A DNA stretch of 64,000 nt from Agrococcus pavilionensis RW1 (GTDB lineage: Bacteria > Actinomycetota > Actinomycetes > Actinomycetales > Microbacteriaceae), in contig NZ_ASHR01000004.1 of the NCBI RefSeq assembly GCF_000400485.1, positions 101,960-165,959 of the forward strand, read 5' to 3'. Position 1 is the stretch's first letter, and each line of letters opens with the position of its first letter. The notes under the pieces are model-generated. The model saw only the letters and a list, made by a program, of their open reading frames with translations. It did no database searches and was not told the DNA's origin. Below, piece after piece: positions 43,713-54,151 of the stretch. Made by a program: the position numbers and the translations under genes.

Positions 43713-45304
43713 CCTTCATCATCACGGCCTCCGGCGCGGCGCAGGAGGCGATCGAGCGGGTCGTGCCGCAGCTCGTCGTCGACGGCGTCGCGGGCCGGCT
43801 CGTCTCGGGCGACGCGACGCTGTGGGGCGAGGCCGCCGAGGCCGAGGCCTCCGTGCGGCTCGGCTGGGTCGACGCCGCGGCGTCGAGCGCCGGCCTCGTC
43901 GACGACATCGAGGCGCTGCGCAAGCAGCTGCGGCAGCGCGGCGTCGACCGCATCGCGCTCGCCGGCATGGGCGGCTCGTCGCTCGCGCCCGAGGTCATCA
44001 CCCGCACCGCTGGCGTGCACCTCACGGTGCTCGACTCGACCGAGCCGGGCCAGGTGCGGCGCGCGCTGCGCGACGGCCTCGCGCGCACGGCGCTCGTCGT
44101 CTCGTCGAAGTCGGGCTCGACGCTCGAGACCGACAGCCAGCGGCGCGCGTTCGAGCAGGCCTACCGCGACGCGGGGATCGATCCCGTCGAGCGGATCATC
44201 GTCGTGACCGACCCGGGCTCGCCGCTCGACCAGGACGCGCGTCGCGCCGGCTACCGCGTGTTCAACGCCGACCCGAACGTCGGCGGGCGCTACTCGGCGC
44301 TCACCGCCTTCGGCATCGTGCCCTCGGGCCTCGCGGGCGTCGACGTGCGCTCGCTGCTCGACGAGGCGATCGCGGCGCTGCCCGAGATCAGCGAGGACGC
44401 CGACGACAACCCGGGGCTCCGCCTCGCCGCGGCGATCGCCGGCACGCGACCGCTCCGCGACAAGCTCGCGATCGTCGCCGACGGCACCCACATCGTCGGG
44501 CTCGGCGACTGGGCCGAGCAGCTCATCGCCGAGTCGACGGGCAAGGACGGCGTCGGCATCCTGCCGGTCGTGCTCGAGAAGGACGCGCCCGAGCTCTCCG
44601 CGGGCCTCGCCGACGTGCAGGTCGTGCGCCTCGTCGGCTCCGCGCGCGAGGCGCAGCACGTCGAGCCCGGCGAGATCGAGGTGGCCGGCACGCTCGGCGC
44701 GCAGCTGCTCGTCTGGGAGTTCGCGACCGCCGTCGCGGGCAGGCTGCTCGGCATCAACCCGTTCGACCAGCCCGACGTCGAGTCGGCGAAGGTCGCCGCG
44801 CGCGGCCTGCTCGACGCGCTCGAGCCGCCGGCGGCGGCCGAGCACGTCGACGCGGGGATCGAGCTGCGCGGCACCGCCGGTGTCGTGCACGACTCGGTCG
44901 AGGCATCCGTCGACGCCCTGCTCGCCCAGCTCACGGGCGAGGGCTACCTCGCGATCCACGCCTACCTCGACCGCATCGGGCAGCCGCGCTTCGAGCGCCT
45001 GCGCGCGGCGTTCGCGGCGCGCACGGGCCGGCCGGTGACGTTCGGCTGGGGCCCGCGCTTCCTGCACTCGACCGGGCAGTACCACAAGGGCGGCACGCCC
45101 AACGGGGTGTTCCTGCAGCTGCTCGGGCAGCCGCACGAGGACCTCGAGATCCCCGGCCGCCCGTTCACCTTCGGGCAGCTGCTGCAGGCGCAGGCCTCGG
45201 GCGACGCGAGCGTGCTCGCCGAGCACGGCCGGCCCGTGCTGACCCTCACGCTCGACGACCTCGACGAGGGGCTCGACCGGCTCCTCGCCGCCGCTCGCCG
45301 ATGA
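43709..45304 (+). CDS. pgi: Glucose-6-phosphate isomerase
   Basis: Interconverts glucose-6-phosphate and fructose-6-phosphate. The 531-residue product has two SIS-type subdomains with [12 protein letters not shown] near 92, [13 protein letters not shown] near 132, [15 protein letters not shown] near 188 (family signature region) and the late [14 protein letters not shown] near 452. It belongs to the divergent actinobacterial version found inside pentose-phosphate operons, so it may act mainly to recycle fructose-6-phosphate to the oxidative branch. GTG 43709 overlaps the tal stop. Confidence 0.92.
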   Translation: MTFIITASGAAQEAIERVVPQLVVDGVAGRLVSGDATLWGEAAEAEASVRLGWVDAAASSAGLVDDIEALRKQLRQRGVDRIALAGMGGSSLAPEVITRTAGVHLTVLDSTEPGQVRRALRDGLARTALVVSSKSGSTLETDSQRRAFEQAYRDAGIDPVERIIVVTDPGSPLDQDARRAGYRVFNADPNVGGRYSALTAFGIVPSGLAGVDVRSLLDEAIAALPEISEDADDNPGLRLAAAIAGTRPLRDKLAIVADGTHIVGLGDWAEQLIAESTGKDGVGILPVVLEKDAPELSAGLADVQVVRLVGSAREAQHVEPGEIEVAGTLGAQLLVWEFATAVAGRLLGINPFDQPDVESAKVAARGLLDALEPPAAAEHVDAGIELRGTAGVVHDSVEASVDALLAQLTGEGYLAIHAYLDRIGQPRFERLRAAFAARTGRPVTFGWGPRFLHSTGQYHKGGTPNGVFLQLLGQPHEDLEIPGRPFTFGQLLQAQASGDASVLAEHGRPVLTLTLDDLDEGLDRLLAAARR

Positions 45305-46860
45305 CCGTCGCGACGGCCGACGCCGTCACGATCGCGGCGGGCCGGAACCCGCTGCGCGACCCGTCCGACCAGCGCCTCACGCGCATCCCCGGTCCGAACG
45401 CCATGACGTTCTTCGGCGTCACGGGCGACCTCGCGCGGAAGAAGCTGCTGCCGGCGGTCTACGACCTCGCCAACCGCGGCCTGCTGCCGCCGGGATTCGG
45501 CCTCGTGGGCTTCGGCCGTCGCGACTGGGACGACGAGGGCTTCGCGCGCATGGTGCGCGAGTCGGTGCAGCAGCACGCCCGCACCGCCTTCCGCGAGTCG
45601 GTGTGGCGGCAGCTCGCCGAGGGCATCCGCTTCGTGCAGGGCGACTTCGACGACGACGCGGCGTTCGACCGGCTCGCCGAGGTGCTCGCCGAGCTCGATC
45701 GCACGCGCGGCACGATGGGCAACCACGCCTTCTACCTCTCCATCCCGCCGAACGCGTTCCCGCTCGTGACGCAGCAGCTCAAGCGCTCCGGGCTCGCGGA
45801 GGCCGAGGGCGACCGCTGGCGGCGCGTCGTGATCGAGAAGCCGTTCGGGCACGACCTCGCGTCGGCGCGCGAGCTCAACCAGGTCGTCGAGTCGGTGTTC
45901 CCCGCCGACAGCGTCTTCCGCATCGACCACTACCTCGGCAAGGAGACGGTGCAGAACATCCTCGCGCTGCGCTTCGCGAACGCGCTGTGGGAGCCGATCT
46001 GGAACGCCAACCACATCGACCACGTGCAGATCACGATGGCGGAGGACATCGGCGTCGGCGGCCGGGCCGGCTACTACGACGGCATCGGCGCGGCGCGCGA
46101 CGTCATCCAGAACCACCTGCTGCAGCTCTTCGCGCTCACCGCGATGGAGGAGCCGGTCTCGTTCGACGCCGCCGACCTGCGGGTCGAGAAGGAGAAGGTG
46201 CTGCGCGCGGCGCGGGTGCCGCTCCCGCTCGAGCACTCGAGCGCTCGCGGGCAGTACGACGCCGGCTGGCACGGCGGCACGCTCGTGAAGGGCTTCCTCG
46301 AGGAGGACGGCATGCGGCCCGACTCCGCGACCGAGACCTACGCCGCGATCAAGCTCGAGGTCGACACGCGCCGCTGGTCGGGCGTGCCGTTCTACCTCCG
46401 GGCCGGCAAGCGCCTGGGCCGCCGCGTCACCGAGATCGCGATCGTCTTCAAGCGGGCCTCGCAGTACCTCTTCGAGGAGTCGGACATCCGCACGATGAGC
46501 GAGAACGCGCTCGTCATCCGCGTGCAGCCCGACGAGGGCGTCTCGATGCGCTTCGGCTCGAAGGTGCCGGGGCCCGGGATGCACGTGCGCGACGTGACGA
46601 TGGACTTCGGCTACGGCCACGCCTTCACCGAGGAGAGCCCCGAGGCGTACGAGCGCCTCATCCTCGACGTGCTGCTCGGCGACCCGCCGCTCTTCCCGCG
46701 GCACGAGGAGGTCGAGCTCTCCTGGAGGATCCTCGACCCGATCGAGGAGCACTGGGAGGCGCAGGGCGGCCCGGTCGACCAGTACGAGCCGGGCTCGTGG
46801 GGACCGCGGAGCGCGCACGAGCTGCTCGCCCGCGACGGACGGCACTGGAGGCGACCGTGA
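45301..46860 (+). CDS. zwf: Glucose-6-phosphate 1-dehydrogenase
   Basis: NADP-linked first step of the oxidative pentose phosphate pathway. The 519-residue product has the Rossmann motif GVTGDLARKKLLP at 39-51, substrate Lys in VIEKPFGHDL near 178, and the active site RIDHYLGKE at 207-215. Translation starts at ATG 45301, overlapping the pgi stop by four bases. OpcA, encoded next, is required for full activity of the actinobacterial enzyme. Confidence 0.96.
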   Translation: MTVATADAVTIAAGRNPLRDPSDQRLTRIPGPNAMTFFGVTGDLARKKLLPAVYDLANRGLLPPGFGLVGFGRRDWDDEGFARMVRESVQQHARTAFRESVWRQLAEGIRFVQGDFDDDAAFDRLAEVLAELDRTRGTMGNHAFYLSIPPNAFPLVTQQLKRSGLAEAEGDRWRRVVIEKPFGHDLASARELNQVVESVFPADSVFRIDHYLGKETVQNILALRFANALWEPIWNANHIDHVQITMAEDIGVGGRAGYYDGIGAARDVIQNHLLQLFALTAMEEPVSFDAADLRVEKEKVLRAARVPLPLEHSSARGQYDAGWHGGTLVKGFLEEDGMRPDSATETYAAIKLEVDTRRWSGVPFYLRAGKRLGRRVTEIAIVFKRASQYLFEESDIRTMSENALVIRVQPDEGVSMRFGSKVPGPGMHVRDVTMDFGYGHAFTEESPEAYERLILDVLLGDPPLFPRHEEVELSWRILDPIEEHWEAQGGPVDQYEPGSWGPRSAHELLARDGRHWRRP

Positions 46861-47795
46861 TCATCCGACTCTCCCGCACGACGACCGCCGAGGTGCAGCG
46901 GCGGATGCTCGAGATCCGCGAGGAGGGCGGCGTCGTCGCCCTCGGCCGCGTGCTCACGCTCGTCATCCACACGCAGATCGGCGGCGAGGAGGAGGCGATC
47001 CGCGCCGCCAACCAGGCCTCGCGCGAGCACCCGATGCGCGTCATCGTCGTCTCCCGCAACCCCGACCACGTGAACGCCGACGAGGAGCCGCGGCTCGACG
47101 CCGAGCTGCGCGTCGGCGCCGACGCGGGCGCGAGCGAGGTCGTGCTGCTGCAGTGCTACGGCGAGCTCGGCTCGCACCTGCTCGGCATCGTGCAGGGGCT
47201 GCTGCTGCCCGACGCCCCCGTCGTCGCGTGGTGGCCGAGCTTCATGCCCGAGACGCCCTCGGCGTCGCAGCTCGGGCAGATCTCGCAGCGCCGCATCACC
47301 GACTCGGGCAAGCAGGCAGACCCGCACGCGGCGATCCTCACGCTCGCGGGCTGCTACCGGCCCGGCGACACCGACCTCGCGTGGACCCGGCTGACGAACT
47401 GGCGCGCCCACCTCGCGGCGCTCCTCGACCAGCCGCCGTTCGAGCCGGTGCACGGCGGGGTCGTCTCGGGCGACCTCGGCAACCCGAGCGTGCACCTCAT
47501 GGCGGCGTGGCTGCAGCTGCGGCTGCGGGTGCCGATCGAGAAGGTCGAGGCCGGCGATACGCCGACCGGCTCGAGCGGCCTGCACGCCGTCGAGCTGCAC
47601 CGCTCGAGCGGAGAGTCGTCGCTCACGCGCGTGCGCGACTCCGTCGGCATCCTGCGCCAGCCCGGGCAGCCCGAGCACCACGTCGCGCTGTCGACGCGCG
47701 GGCTCGAGGACCAGCTCGCGGAGGAGCTGCGCAAGCTCGCGCCCGACGACATGTACCGCCAGGTGCTCGCCTCGACGCTCGAGGAGGCGGCATGA
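46857..47795 (+). CDS. opcA: Glucose-6-phosphate dehydrogenase assembly protein OpcA
   Basis: Allosteric activator/assembly factor for Zwf in Actinobacteria and Cyanobacteria. The 312-residue product has no catalytic motif; recognisable family stretches are VLTLVIHTQ near 33, HPMRVIVVSRN near 57, CYGELGSHLLGIVQGLLLPDAPVVAWWPS near 98 and GDLGNPSVHLMAAWLQLRL near 203. GTG 46857 overlaps the zwf stop, so the two are made in a fixed ratio. Confidence 0.94.
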   Translation: MIIRLSRTTTAEVQRRMLEIREEGGVVALGRVLTLVIHTQIGGEEEAIRAANQASREHPMRVIVVSRNPDHVNADEEPRLDAELRVGADAGASEVVLLQCYGELGSHLLGIVQGLLLPDAPVVAWWPSFMPETPSASQLGQISQRRITDSGKQADPHAAILTLAGCYRPGDTDLAWTRLTNWRAHLAALLDQPPFEPVHGGVVSGDLGNPSVHLMAAWLQLRLRVPIEKVEAGDTPTGSSGLHAVELHRSSGESSLTRVRDSVGILRQPGQPEHHVALSTRGLEDQLAEELRKLAPDDMYRQVLASTLEEAA

Positions 47796-48487
47796 AGCCC
47801 GTCGTGCACGAGGACCGCGCAGGGCTCGTCGCGGCCGTCGCCGACTCGCTCGAGTCGCTCATCGCCGAGCTCGTCGAGCGGCAGGGCCGCGCGACGATCG
47901 CCCTCACGGGCGGATCGGTCGGCACGGAGCTGCTCGGGGCCCTCGCCGAGCGACCGGTCGACTGGGCGCGCGTGACGCTCACGTGGAGCGACGAGCGCTT
48001 CGTCGAGGCCGGCTCGAGCGAGCGCAACGCGACGCAGGCGCGCGCGGCGCTCATCGACCGGATCGCGATCCCGGGCGGTCAGGTGCGCGAGCTGCCCGCG
48101 GCCGACGGCCGCTCGCTCGACGGAGCGGCCGAGGCGGCGACAGCGATGCTGCGCGAGCTCGGCCCGATCGACCTCACGCTGCTCGGCATGGGGCCCGACG
48201 CGCACGTCGCCTCGCTCTTCCCCGGACTGCCCGGGGTGTACGCCGCGGGGTCGGCTGTGATCGCGGTGCGCGACTCCCCCAAGCCCCCGCCCGAGCGCTT
48301 GAGCTTCACGCTCGACGCGATCAACGCATCCGACCGGGTGTGGCTCGTCGTCGCCGGTGCGGACAAGGCGGATGCCGTGGCTCGTGTGCTCGGCGGTGCC
48401 GACGTCGCCGAGGCGCCCGCGGTGGGCGTCGCGGGGCGGCGCGAGACGCTCATGCACCTCGACGCCGAGGCGGCGTCGCAGCTGTAG
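47792..48487 (+). CDS. pgl: 6-phosphogluconolactonase (DevB/SOL family)
   Basis: Hydrolyses 6-phosphogluconolactone, the second oxidative step. The 231-residue product has TIALTGGSVGTELL near 35, WSDERFVEAGSSERNATQAR near 64, LLGMGPDAHVASLFPG near 128 and AVRDSPKPPPERLSFT near 152, the normal NagB-like active-site set. ATG overlaps the opcA stop. It closes the tkt-tal-pgi-zwf-opcA-pgl operon; gnd (6-phosphogluconate dehydrogenase) is not included. Confidence 0.95.
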   Translation: MKPVVHEDRAGLVAAVADSLESLIAELVERQGRATIALTGGSVGTELLGALAERPVDWARVTLTWSDERFVEAGSSERNATQARAALIDRIAIPGGQVRELPAADGRSLDGAAEAATAMLRELGPIDLTLLGMGPDAHVASLFPGLPGVYAAGSAVIAVRDSPKPPPERLSFTLDAINASDRVWLVVAGADKADAVARVLGGADVAEAPAVGVAGRRETLMHLDAEAASQL

Positions 48488-48495
48488 CGCAGCCA

Positions 48496-48580
48496 CCGAG
48501 TGGCGCCTGCGGGCGCCACTCAGATGCGGGAGGCGCCACTCAGATGCGGGAGGCGCTCACGTGCGGGAGGCGCCACTCGG
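48496..48580. repeat. 20-bp direct repeats flanked by a 12-bp inverted repeat
   Basis: GGCGCCACTCAGATGCGGGA occurs twice in tandem (48512, 48532), followed by a 17-base variant (48552) and a partial unit (48569). The first unit pairs with GAGTGGCGCC at 48498-48507 to make a 10-bp hairpin with a four-base loop. CCGAGTGGCGCC (48496-48507) and GGCGCCACTCGG (48569-48580) frame the whole block. It lies just after the pgl stop, between convergent genes. Confidence 0.85.
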
Positions 48581-48604
48581 CGCAGACGGGCGCGGAGACG
48601 CGAG

Positions 48605-48636
48605 AGCGGCCGCCCTGCCTGAGCAGGACGGCCGCT
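48605..48636. terminator. Bidirectional terminator between pgl and rbpA
   Basis: An 8-bp stem (AGCGGCCG/CGGCCGCT), one mismatch, then a 5-bp stem and the loop CTGA, 22 bases from the rbpA stop. Confidence 0.7.
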
Positions 48637-48658
48637 GGATCGCTGTGCGTGCTCGGCG

Positions 48659-49015
48659 TCAGCCGCGGCCCTCGGCGGAGCGCAGCTTCTGCAGCGCCTC
48701 CTCGAGCAGCTCCGCCGCCTCCTCGGGCGTGCGGCGCTCCTTCACGTACGCGAGGTGCGTCTTGTACGGCTCGTTCTTGGCGACCTGCGGCGGGTTGTCC
48801 TTGTCGCGGCCTGCCGGGAGCCCGGTCGACGGCGAGTCGATGACCTCGGGGATCTCGTCCTCGGGCAGGTCGGCCGCGAAGTAGCGGACCGTCTCGTTGC
48901 CCATCGCGTCCCAGTAGGAGACCGCCACGCGCTCGGCGTGGAAGCCCCGGTCCTGCTCGCCCATGGGGCCCGCGCCGACGCGCGAGCCGCGGATCGCACT
49001 GCCTCCGGAAGCCAT
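48659..49015 (-). CDS. rbpA: RNA polymerase-binding protein RbpA
   Basis: Actinobacteria-specific transcription factor that binds the primary sigma factor and stabilises open complexes. The 118-residue product has the N-terminal tail with AIRGSRVGAGP, the core domain (about 25-75; AERVAVSYWDAMGNETVRYFA) and the basic linker plus sigma-interaction domain with KTHLAYVKERRTPEEAAELLEEAL (about 85-108). The core zinc-binding cysteines of some homologues are absent. The ATG shares one base with the secG stop. Confidence 0.95.
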   Translation of the reverse strand: MASGGSAIRGSRVGAGPMGEQDRGFHAERVAVSYWDAMGNETVRYFAADLPEDEIPEVIDSPSTGLPAGRDKDNPPQVAKNEPYKTHLAYVKERRTPEEAAELLEEALQKLRSAEGRG

Positions 49016-49263
49016 CAGATCCCCGCGAACTTGGTGATGAGGCCGAGCACGACGATGGATGCGACCCACGTCAGGCTGACGGCGACGGTGATGGTGTTGA
49101 GGTTGCGCTCCGCCACGCCCGACGAGCCGAGCGACGAGCCGACGCCGCCCCCGAACATGTCGGACAGGCCGCCGCCGCGGCCCTTGTGCAGCAGGATGAA
49201 CAGCGTCAGCAGCACGGATGTGACGCCGAGGATCACCTGCATGATGATCTGGAGAATCTCCAC
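49015..49263 (-). CDS. secG: Preprotein translocase subunit SecG
   Basis: Small subunit of the SecYEG channel. The 82-residue product has two membrane helices (about 6-25 and 57-77) separated by the conserved HKGRGGGLSDMFGGG loop. GTG 49263, with AGAGGG upstream, gives the VEILQIIMQ start; the 18-codon extension to an in-frame ATG at 49317 is not SecG-like. It follows tpiA, the usual actinobacterial glycolysis-secG order, but a TAGGAT at 49323-49328 may give it its own promoter. Confidence 0.93.
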   Translation of the reverse strand: MEILQIIMQVILGVTSVLLTLFILLHKGRGGGLSDMFGGGVGSSLGSSGVAERNLNTITVAVSLTWVASIVVLGLITKFAGI

Positions 49264-49322
49264 TAGCCCTCTTTCCGGTTTCGTGGCTCGGGCGACGCCC
49301 GCCCACGAGAAGTCCAACGAGC

Positions 49323-49328
49323 ATCCTA
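49323..49328 (-). promoter_or_regulatory. Putative -10 hexamer of secG-rbpA
   Basis: TAGGAT on the minus strand, predicting a leader of about 53 bases with an AGAGGG ribosome site. Confidence 0.4.
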
Positions 49329-49367
49329 CCGCAGGGATTCCCGCGGCGGTCGGCCGACGCGTCGGCG

Positions 49368-50153
49368 TCAGGTGCCGACGTGGTGCTGGAAGCGCGCGAT
49401 CGCCGCGAACTCCGCCGCGTCGAGGCTCGCGCCGCCCACGAGCGCGCCGTCGACGTCGGGCTCGCGCATGAAGCCGGCGATGTTGCCCGACTTCACGCTG
49501 CCGCCGTAGAGGATGCGCGTGCTCGCGGCCGCCTCGTCGCCTCGCACCTCGGCGATCGTCTGCCGCAGCGCGTGCGCGACCTGCTGCGCCTGCTCGGCAG
49601 TCGCAGCCTTGCCGGAGCCGATCGCCCAGACCGGCTCGTACGCGACGACGATCTCGCCCGCGGCCGGCAGCTCGGCGAGCGCCTCGCGCAGCTGCTGGAC
49701 CGGCACCGCCGAGGCGCCGTGCTGCTCGAGGTCAGCCTCGGTCTCGCCGACGCAGATGATCGGCGTCACGCCGTGGCGCACGGCCGCCGCGGCCTTGCGG
49801 CCCACGAGCGCGGAGCTCTCGCCGTGATCCTGCCGGCGCTCGGAGTGCCCGACGATGGCGTAGGAGCACTCGAGCTTCGCGAGCATGGATGCGGCGACCT
49901 CGCCCGTGTGCGCACCCGAGTCGTGCTCGGAGACGTCCTGGGCGCCGAAGCGCAGCTCGAACTTCTCCGCCGACACGAGCGTCTGCACGCTGCGCAGGTC
50001 GGTGAACGGCGGGAAGACGGCGACCTCGACGGCCGCGTGGTCGTGCCGCGCGTCCTGCAGGGTCCACGCGAGCTTCTGCACGAGCGCGATCGCCTGCAGG
50101 TGATCGTTGTGCAGCTTCCAGTTGCCAGCGATGAGCGGCGTGCGGTTCACCAT
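49368..50153 (-). CDS. tpiA: Triosephosphate isomerase
   Basis: Interconverts dihydroxyacetone phosphate and glyceraldehyde-3-phosphate. The 261-residue TIM barrel has all catalytic residues: Lys13 in AGNWKLH, His103 in VGHSERRQ and Glu173 in [11 protein letters not shown], and the phosphate-binding YGGSVKSGN near 217. The ATG at 50153 overlaps the end of pgk by seven bases. Third gene of gap-pgk-tpiA. Confidence 0.97.
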   Translation of the reverse strand: MVNRTPLIAGNWKLHNDHLQAIALVQKLAWTLQDARHDHAAVEVAVFPPFTDLRSVQTLVSAEKFELRFGAQDVSEHDSGAHTGEVAASMLAKLECSYAIVGHSERRQDHGESSALVGRKAAAAVRHGVTPIICVGETEADLEQHGASAVPVQQLREALAELPAAGEIVVAYEPVWAIGSGKAATAEQAQQVAHALRQTIAEVRGDEAAASTRILYGGSVKSGNIAGFMREPDVDGALVGGASLDAAEFAAIARFQHHVGT

Positions 50154-51357
50154 CCGAGGACCTCCAGTCCGGGCAGTCGGGATCCCTCGAGGAACTCGAG
50201 GCTCGCGCCGCCACCTGTGGAGATGTGGCCGAACGCGTCGTCGTCGAAGCCGAGCTGCCGCACGGCGGCGGCGGAGTCGCCGCCGCCGACGACCGCGAGG
50301 CCGTCGGTCTCGGTGAGCGCCTGCGCGACCGCCTTCGTGCCGGCCGCGAACGCATCCATCTCGAACACGCCCATCGGCCCGTTCCAGAAGACGGTGCGCG
50401 AGCCGCGGATGGCCTCGGCGAACGCCGCCGCCGTCTCGGGGCCGATGTCGAGGCCGATGCCGGCGCCGCCGAAGCGCGACGACTCGATGGCGTCGGCCGC
50501 GACGGTCTCGTGCTCGGCGTCGGCGGCGAAGCGCTCGGCGACGACCACGTCGGTCGGCAGCAGCAGCTCGACGCCCCGCTGCTCGGCGTCGGCGATGTAG
50601 CCGCGCACGCGCTCGACCTGGTCCTCCTCGAGGAGGCTCGACGCGACGCCGAGCCCCTTCGCGGCGAGGAAGGTGAAGAGCATGCCGCCGCCGATGAGCA
50701 GGCGGTCGACGCGCGGCAGCAGGTGCTCGATGACGCCGAGCTTGTCGCTCACCTTCGAGCCGCCGAGCACGACCGCGTACGGCCGCTCGGGCGACTCGGT
50801 GAGGCGCGAGAGCACCTCGAGCTCGCGCTGCACGAGCAGGCCCGCGGCGCTCGGGAGCGCCTGGGCCACCTCGAACACGCTCGCCTGCTCGCGGTGCACG
50901 ACGCCGAAGCCGTCCGAGATGAAGGCGTCGGCGCCCGCGGCGAGCTCCGCCGCGAAGGTCGCCCGCTCGGTCGCGTCCTTGCTCGTCTCGCGCGGGTCGA
51001 AGCGCAGGTTCTCGAGCAGCGCGAGCTGCCCGTCCTCGAGCCCGATGCGCACGCGCTGCGCGTCCTCCCCCACCGTGTCGGCGGCGAAGGCGACCTCCGC
51101 GTCGAGCAGCTCGCCGAGCCGCTCCGCGACGGGCGCGAGCGAGTACTGCGGGTCGGGCTCGCCCTTCGGCCGGCCGAGGTGCGACATCGCCACCACCTTC
51201 GCGCCCTGCTCGAGCAGGGCGCGAAGGGTGGGCAGCGACGCGACGATGCGGCCCTCGTCGGCGATCCGGCCGTCCGCGAGCGGCACGTTGAAGTCGCACC
51301 GGATGAGGACGGTCCTGCCGGCGAGGTCGCCGAGCGAGTCGAGCGTGCGCAGGGTCA

Positions 51358-51358
<1 letters not shown>
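50147..51358 (-). CDS. pgk: Phosphoglycerate kinase
   Basis: Makes ATP from 1,3-bisphosphoglycerate. The 403-residue product has the substrate motif [10 protein letters not shown] near 18, MSHLGRPKG near 58, [11 protein letters not shown] near 112, the nucleotide-binding [11 protein letters not shown] near 197 and [13 protein letters not shown] near 355. The start at 51358 shares one base with the gap stop. Length is normal for bacteria. Confidence 0.97.
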
Positions 51359-52422
<1,064 letters not shown>

Positions 52423-52440
52423 TCACGGGGTGACGATTCG

Positions 52441-53064
52441 CTAGCGGAGGATCAGACCGGAGGTCTGCGTGCGGGCGGCCTCGAAGCGCGCCTGCGCGTC
52501 CTGCCAGTTGACGATGTTCCAGAACGCCTTGACGTAGTCGGCCTTGACGTTGAGGTAGTCGAGGTAGAAGGCGTGCTCCCACATGTCGAGCATGAGCACG
52601 GGGTGCGTGCCGACCGGCACGTTGCCCTGCTGGTCGAAGAGCTGGAAGACGTTGAGGCGCGCGCCGATCGAGTCCCACGCGAGCACCGACCAGCCCGAGC
52701 CCTGGATGCCCGTCGCGTTCGCGGTGAAGTGCGCCTGGAACTTGGCGAAGTCGCCGAAGAACTCGGCGATCGCGGCCTGCAGCTCGCCCTCGGGCTCGCC
52801 GCCGCCGTCGCCGGAGAGGTTGTTCCAGAAGACGGTGTGGTTCGTGTGCCCGCCGAGGTTGAAGGCGAGGTCCTTCTCGAGCTTGTTGACGTTCGCGAGG
52901 TCGCCCGAGTCGCGCGCCTCGGCGAGCTTCTCGAGCGCGGTGTTCGCGCCGTCGACGTAGGTCTTGTGGTGCTTGCTGTGGTGCAGCTCCATGATCTTCG
53001 CCGAGATGTGGGGCTCGAGCGCCGCGTAGTCGTACGGCAGCTCCGGCAGGGTGTAGACGGCCAT
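52441..53064 (-). CDS. sodA: Superoxide dismutase (Mn/Fe type)
   Basis: Removes superoxide. The 207-residue product has all four metal ligands in order: His28 (MELHHSKHH), His76 ([10 protein letters not shown]), Asp160 and His164 ([11 protein letters not shown]). The [10 protein letters not shown] loop and QGSGWSVL are typical of the Mn-type in Actinobacteria. It has its own TAGGAT promoter (53110-53115), an AGAGGAG ribosome site and a terminator, so it is an independent unit placed between whiA and gap. Confidence 0.96.
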   Translation of the reverse strand: MAVYTLPELPYDYAALEPHISAKIMELHHSKHHKTYVDGANTALEKLAEARDSGDLANVNKLEKDLAFNLGGHTNHTVFWNNLSGDGGGEPEGELQAAIAEFFGDFAKFQAHFTANATGIQGSGWSVLAWDSIGARLNVFQLFDQQGNVPVGTHPVLMLDMWEHAFYLDYLNVKADYVKAFWNIVNWQDAQARFEAARTQTSGLILR

Positions 53065-53109
53065 GGCTGGCTCCTCTCTGCGCGCTGCGCGCGCCGATGG
53101 GTCGACCCG

Positions 53110-53115
53110 ATCCTA
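53110..53115 (-). promoter_or_regulatory. Putative -10 hexamer of sodA
   Basis: TAGGAT on the minus strand, predicting a leader of about 39 bases that ends in the AGAGGAG ribosome site. Confidence 0.45.
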
Positions 53116-53156
53116 TCCACGGCGGCCTGATCGCGAGCAGGGCCCGCGCGACCCGC

Positions 53157-54137
53157 TCAGACGTCGTCGATGTCGTCCGGCACCGCGTCCTCGGTGCTCG
53201 GGATGCCCCGCTCCTGCGCGGCTCGATCCGCCATCGCGAGCAGCCGCCGGATCCGCCCCGCGACCGCGTCCTTCGTCATCGTCGGCTGGGCGAGGTGGCC
53301 GAGCTCGTCGAGGCTCGCGTCGCGGTGCTCGAGCCGCAGCCGGCCGGCGTACGCGAGGTGCTCGGGCACCTCGGGGCCGAGGATGTCGAGCGCCCGCTCG
53401 ATGCGCGCGCACGCGGCGACGGCGGCCTGGGCGCTGCGGCGCAGGTTCGCGTCGTCGAAGTTGACGAGCCGGTTCGCGGTCGCGCGCACCTCGCGGCGCT
53501 GCCGCAGCTCCGCCCACGCCTGCACGGTGTCGAGCGCCCCCATGGTCGTGAGCATCCGCGAGATCGGCTCGCCCTCGCGGATCACGACGCGGTGCGCGCC
53601 GCGCACCTCGCGCGACTTCGCCGGTACGCCGAGCCGGCCGGCCGCGCCGACGAGGGCCATCGCGGCCTCGTTGCCGGGGCACGCGATCTCGAGCGCGGCC
53701 GAGCGGCCCGGGTCCGACAGCGAGCCCTGGGCGAGGAACGCGCCGCGCCACACGCCCGCGAGGTCCTCGAGCGAGCCGGTCGTGACCTTGTTCGGGAGCC
53801 CGCGGACGGGCTTGCGCCGCGCATCCATGAGGCCCGTCTGCCGCGCGAGCGTCTCGCCCTCCGCGATGACGCGCACGAGGTACGCGCCGCTCGAGCGGCT
53901 CGACGACGACGAGATGCGGGCGATCTCGGCCTTGACGCCGTAGAGCTCGAGGATGCTGCGCGCGAGCCTGCGCGCCGCGGCCGCGGAGTCGAGCTCGCTC
54001 TCGACCGCGACGCGGTTCGAGATCACGTGCAGCCCGCCCGCGAAGCGCAGCAGGGTCGCGACCTCCGCCGCCTTCGTCTGGGGTCGCGTCACGCGCACGC
54101 GCGCGAGCTCCTCCTTGACGTCGTCGGTCAGTGTCAC
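53157..54137 (-). CDS. whiA: DNA-binding protein WhiA
   Basis: Transcription factor for sporulation and cell division in Streptomyces, conserved across Gram-positives. The 326-residue product has an N-terminal tandem LAGLIDADG-like domain (about 1-200; [20 protein letters not shown] near 132) without nuclease residues and a C-terminal helix-turn-helix (about 235-305; [29 protein letters not shown]). GTG 54137 is preferred, with AGAGGA upstream and the usual [12 protein letters not shown] start; ATG 54155, which overlaps the rapZ stop, would add six residues. Confidence 0.94.
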   Translation of the reverse strand: MTLTDDVKEELARVRVTRPQTKAAEVATLLRFAGGLHVISNRVAVESELDSAAAARRLARSILELYGVKAEIARISSSSSRSSGAYLVRVIAEGETLARQTGLMDARRKPVRGLPNKVTTGSLEDLAGVWRGAFLAQGSLSDPGRSAALEIACPGNEAAMALVGAAGRLGVPAKSREVRGAHRVVIREGEPISRMLTTMGALDTVQAWAELRQRREVRATANRLVNFDDANLRRSAQAAVAACARIERALDILGPEVPEHLAYAGRLRLEHRDASLDELGHLAQPTMTKDAVAGRIRRLLAMADRAAQERGIPSTEDAVPDDIDDV

Positions 54138-54151
54138 GCCGGTTCCTCTCG

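Noticed and set aside
48496..48580. A CRISPR array or ribosomal-type operator
   Set aside because: There are no spacers between the 20-base units, and the units are palindrome-bearing direct repeats next to a terminator.
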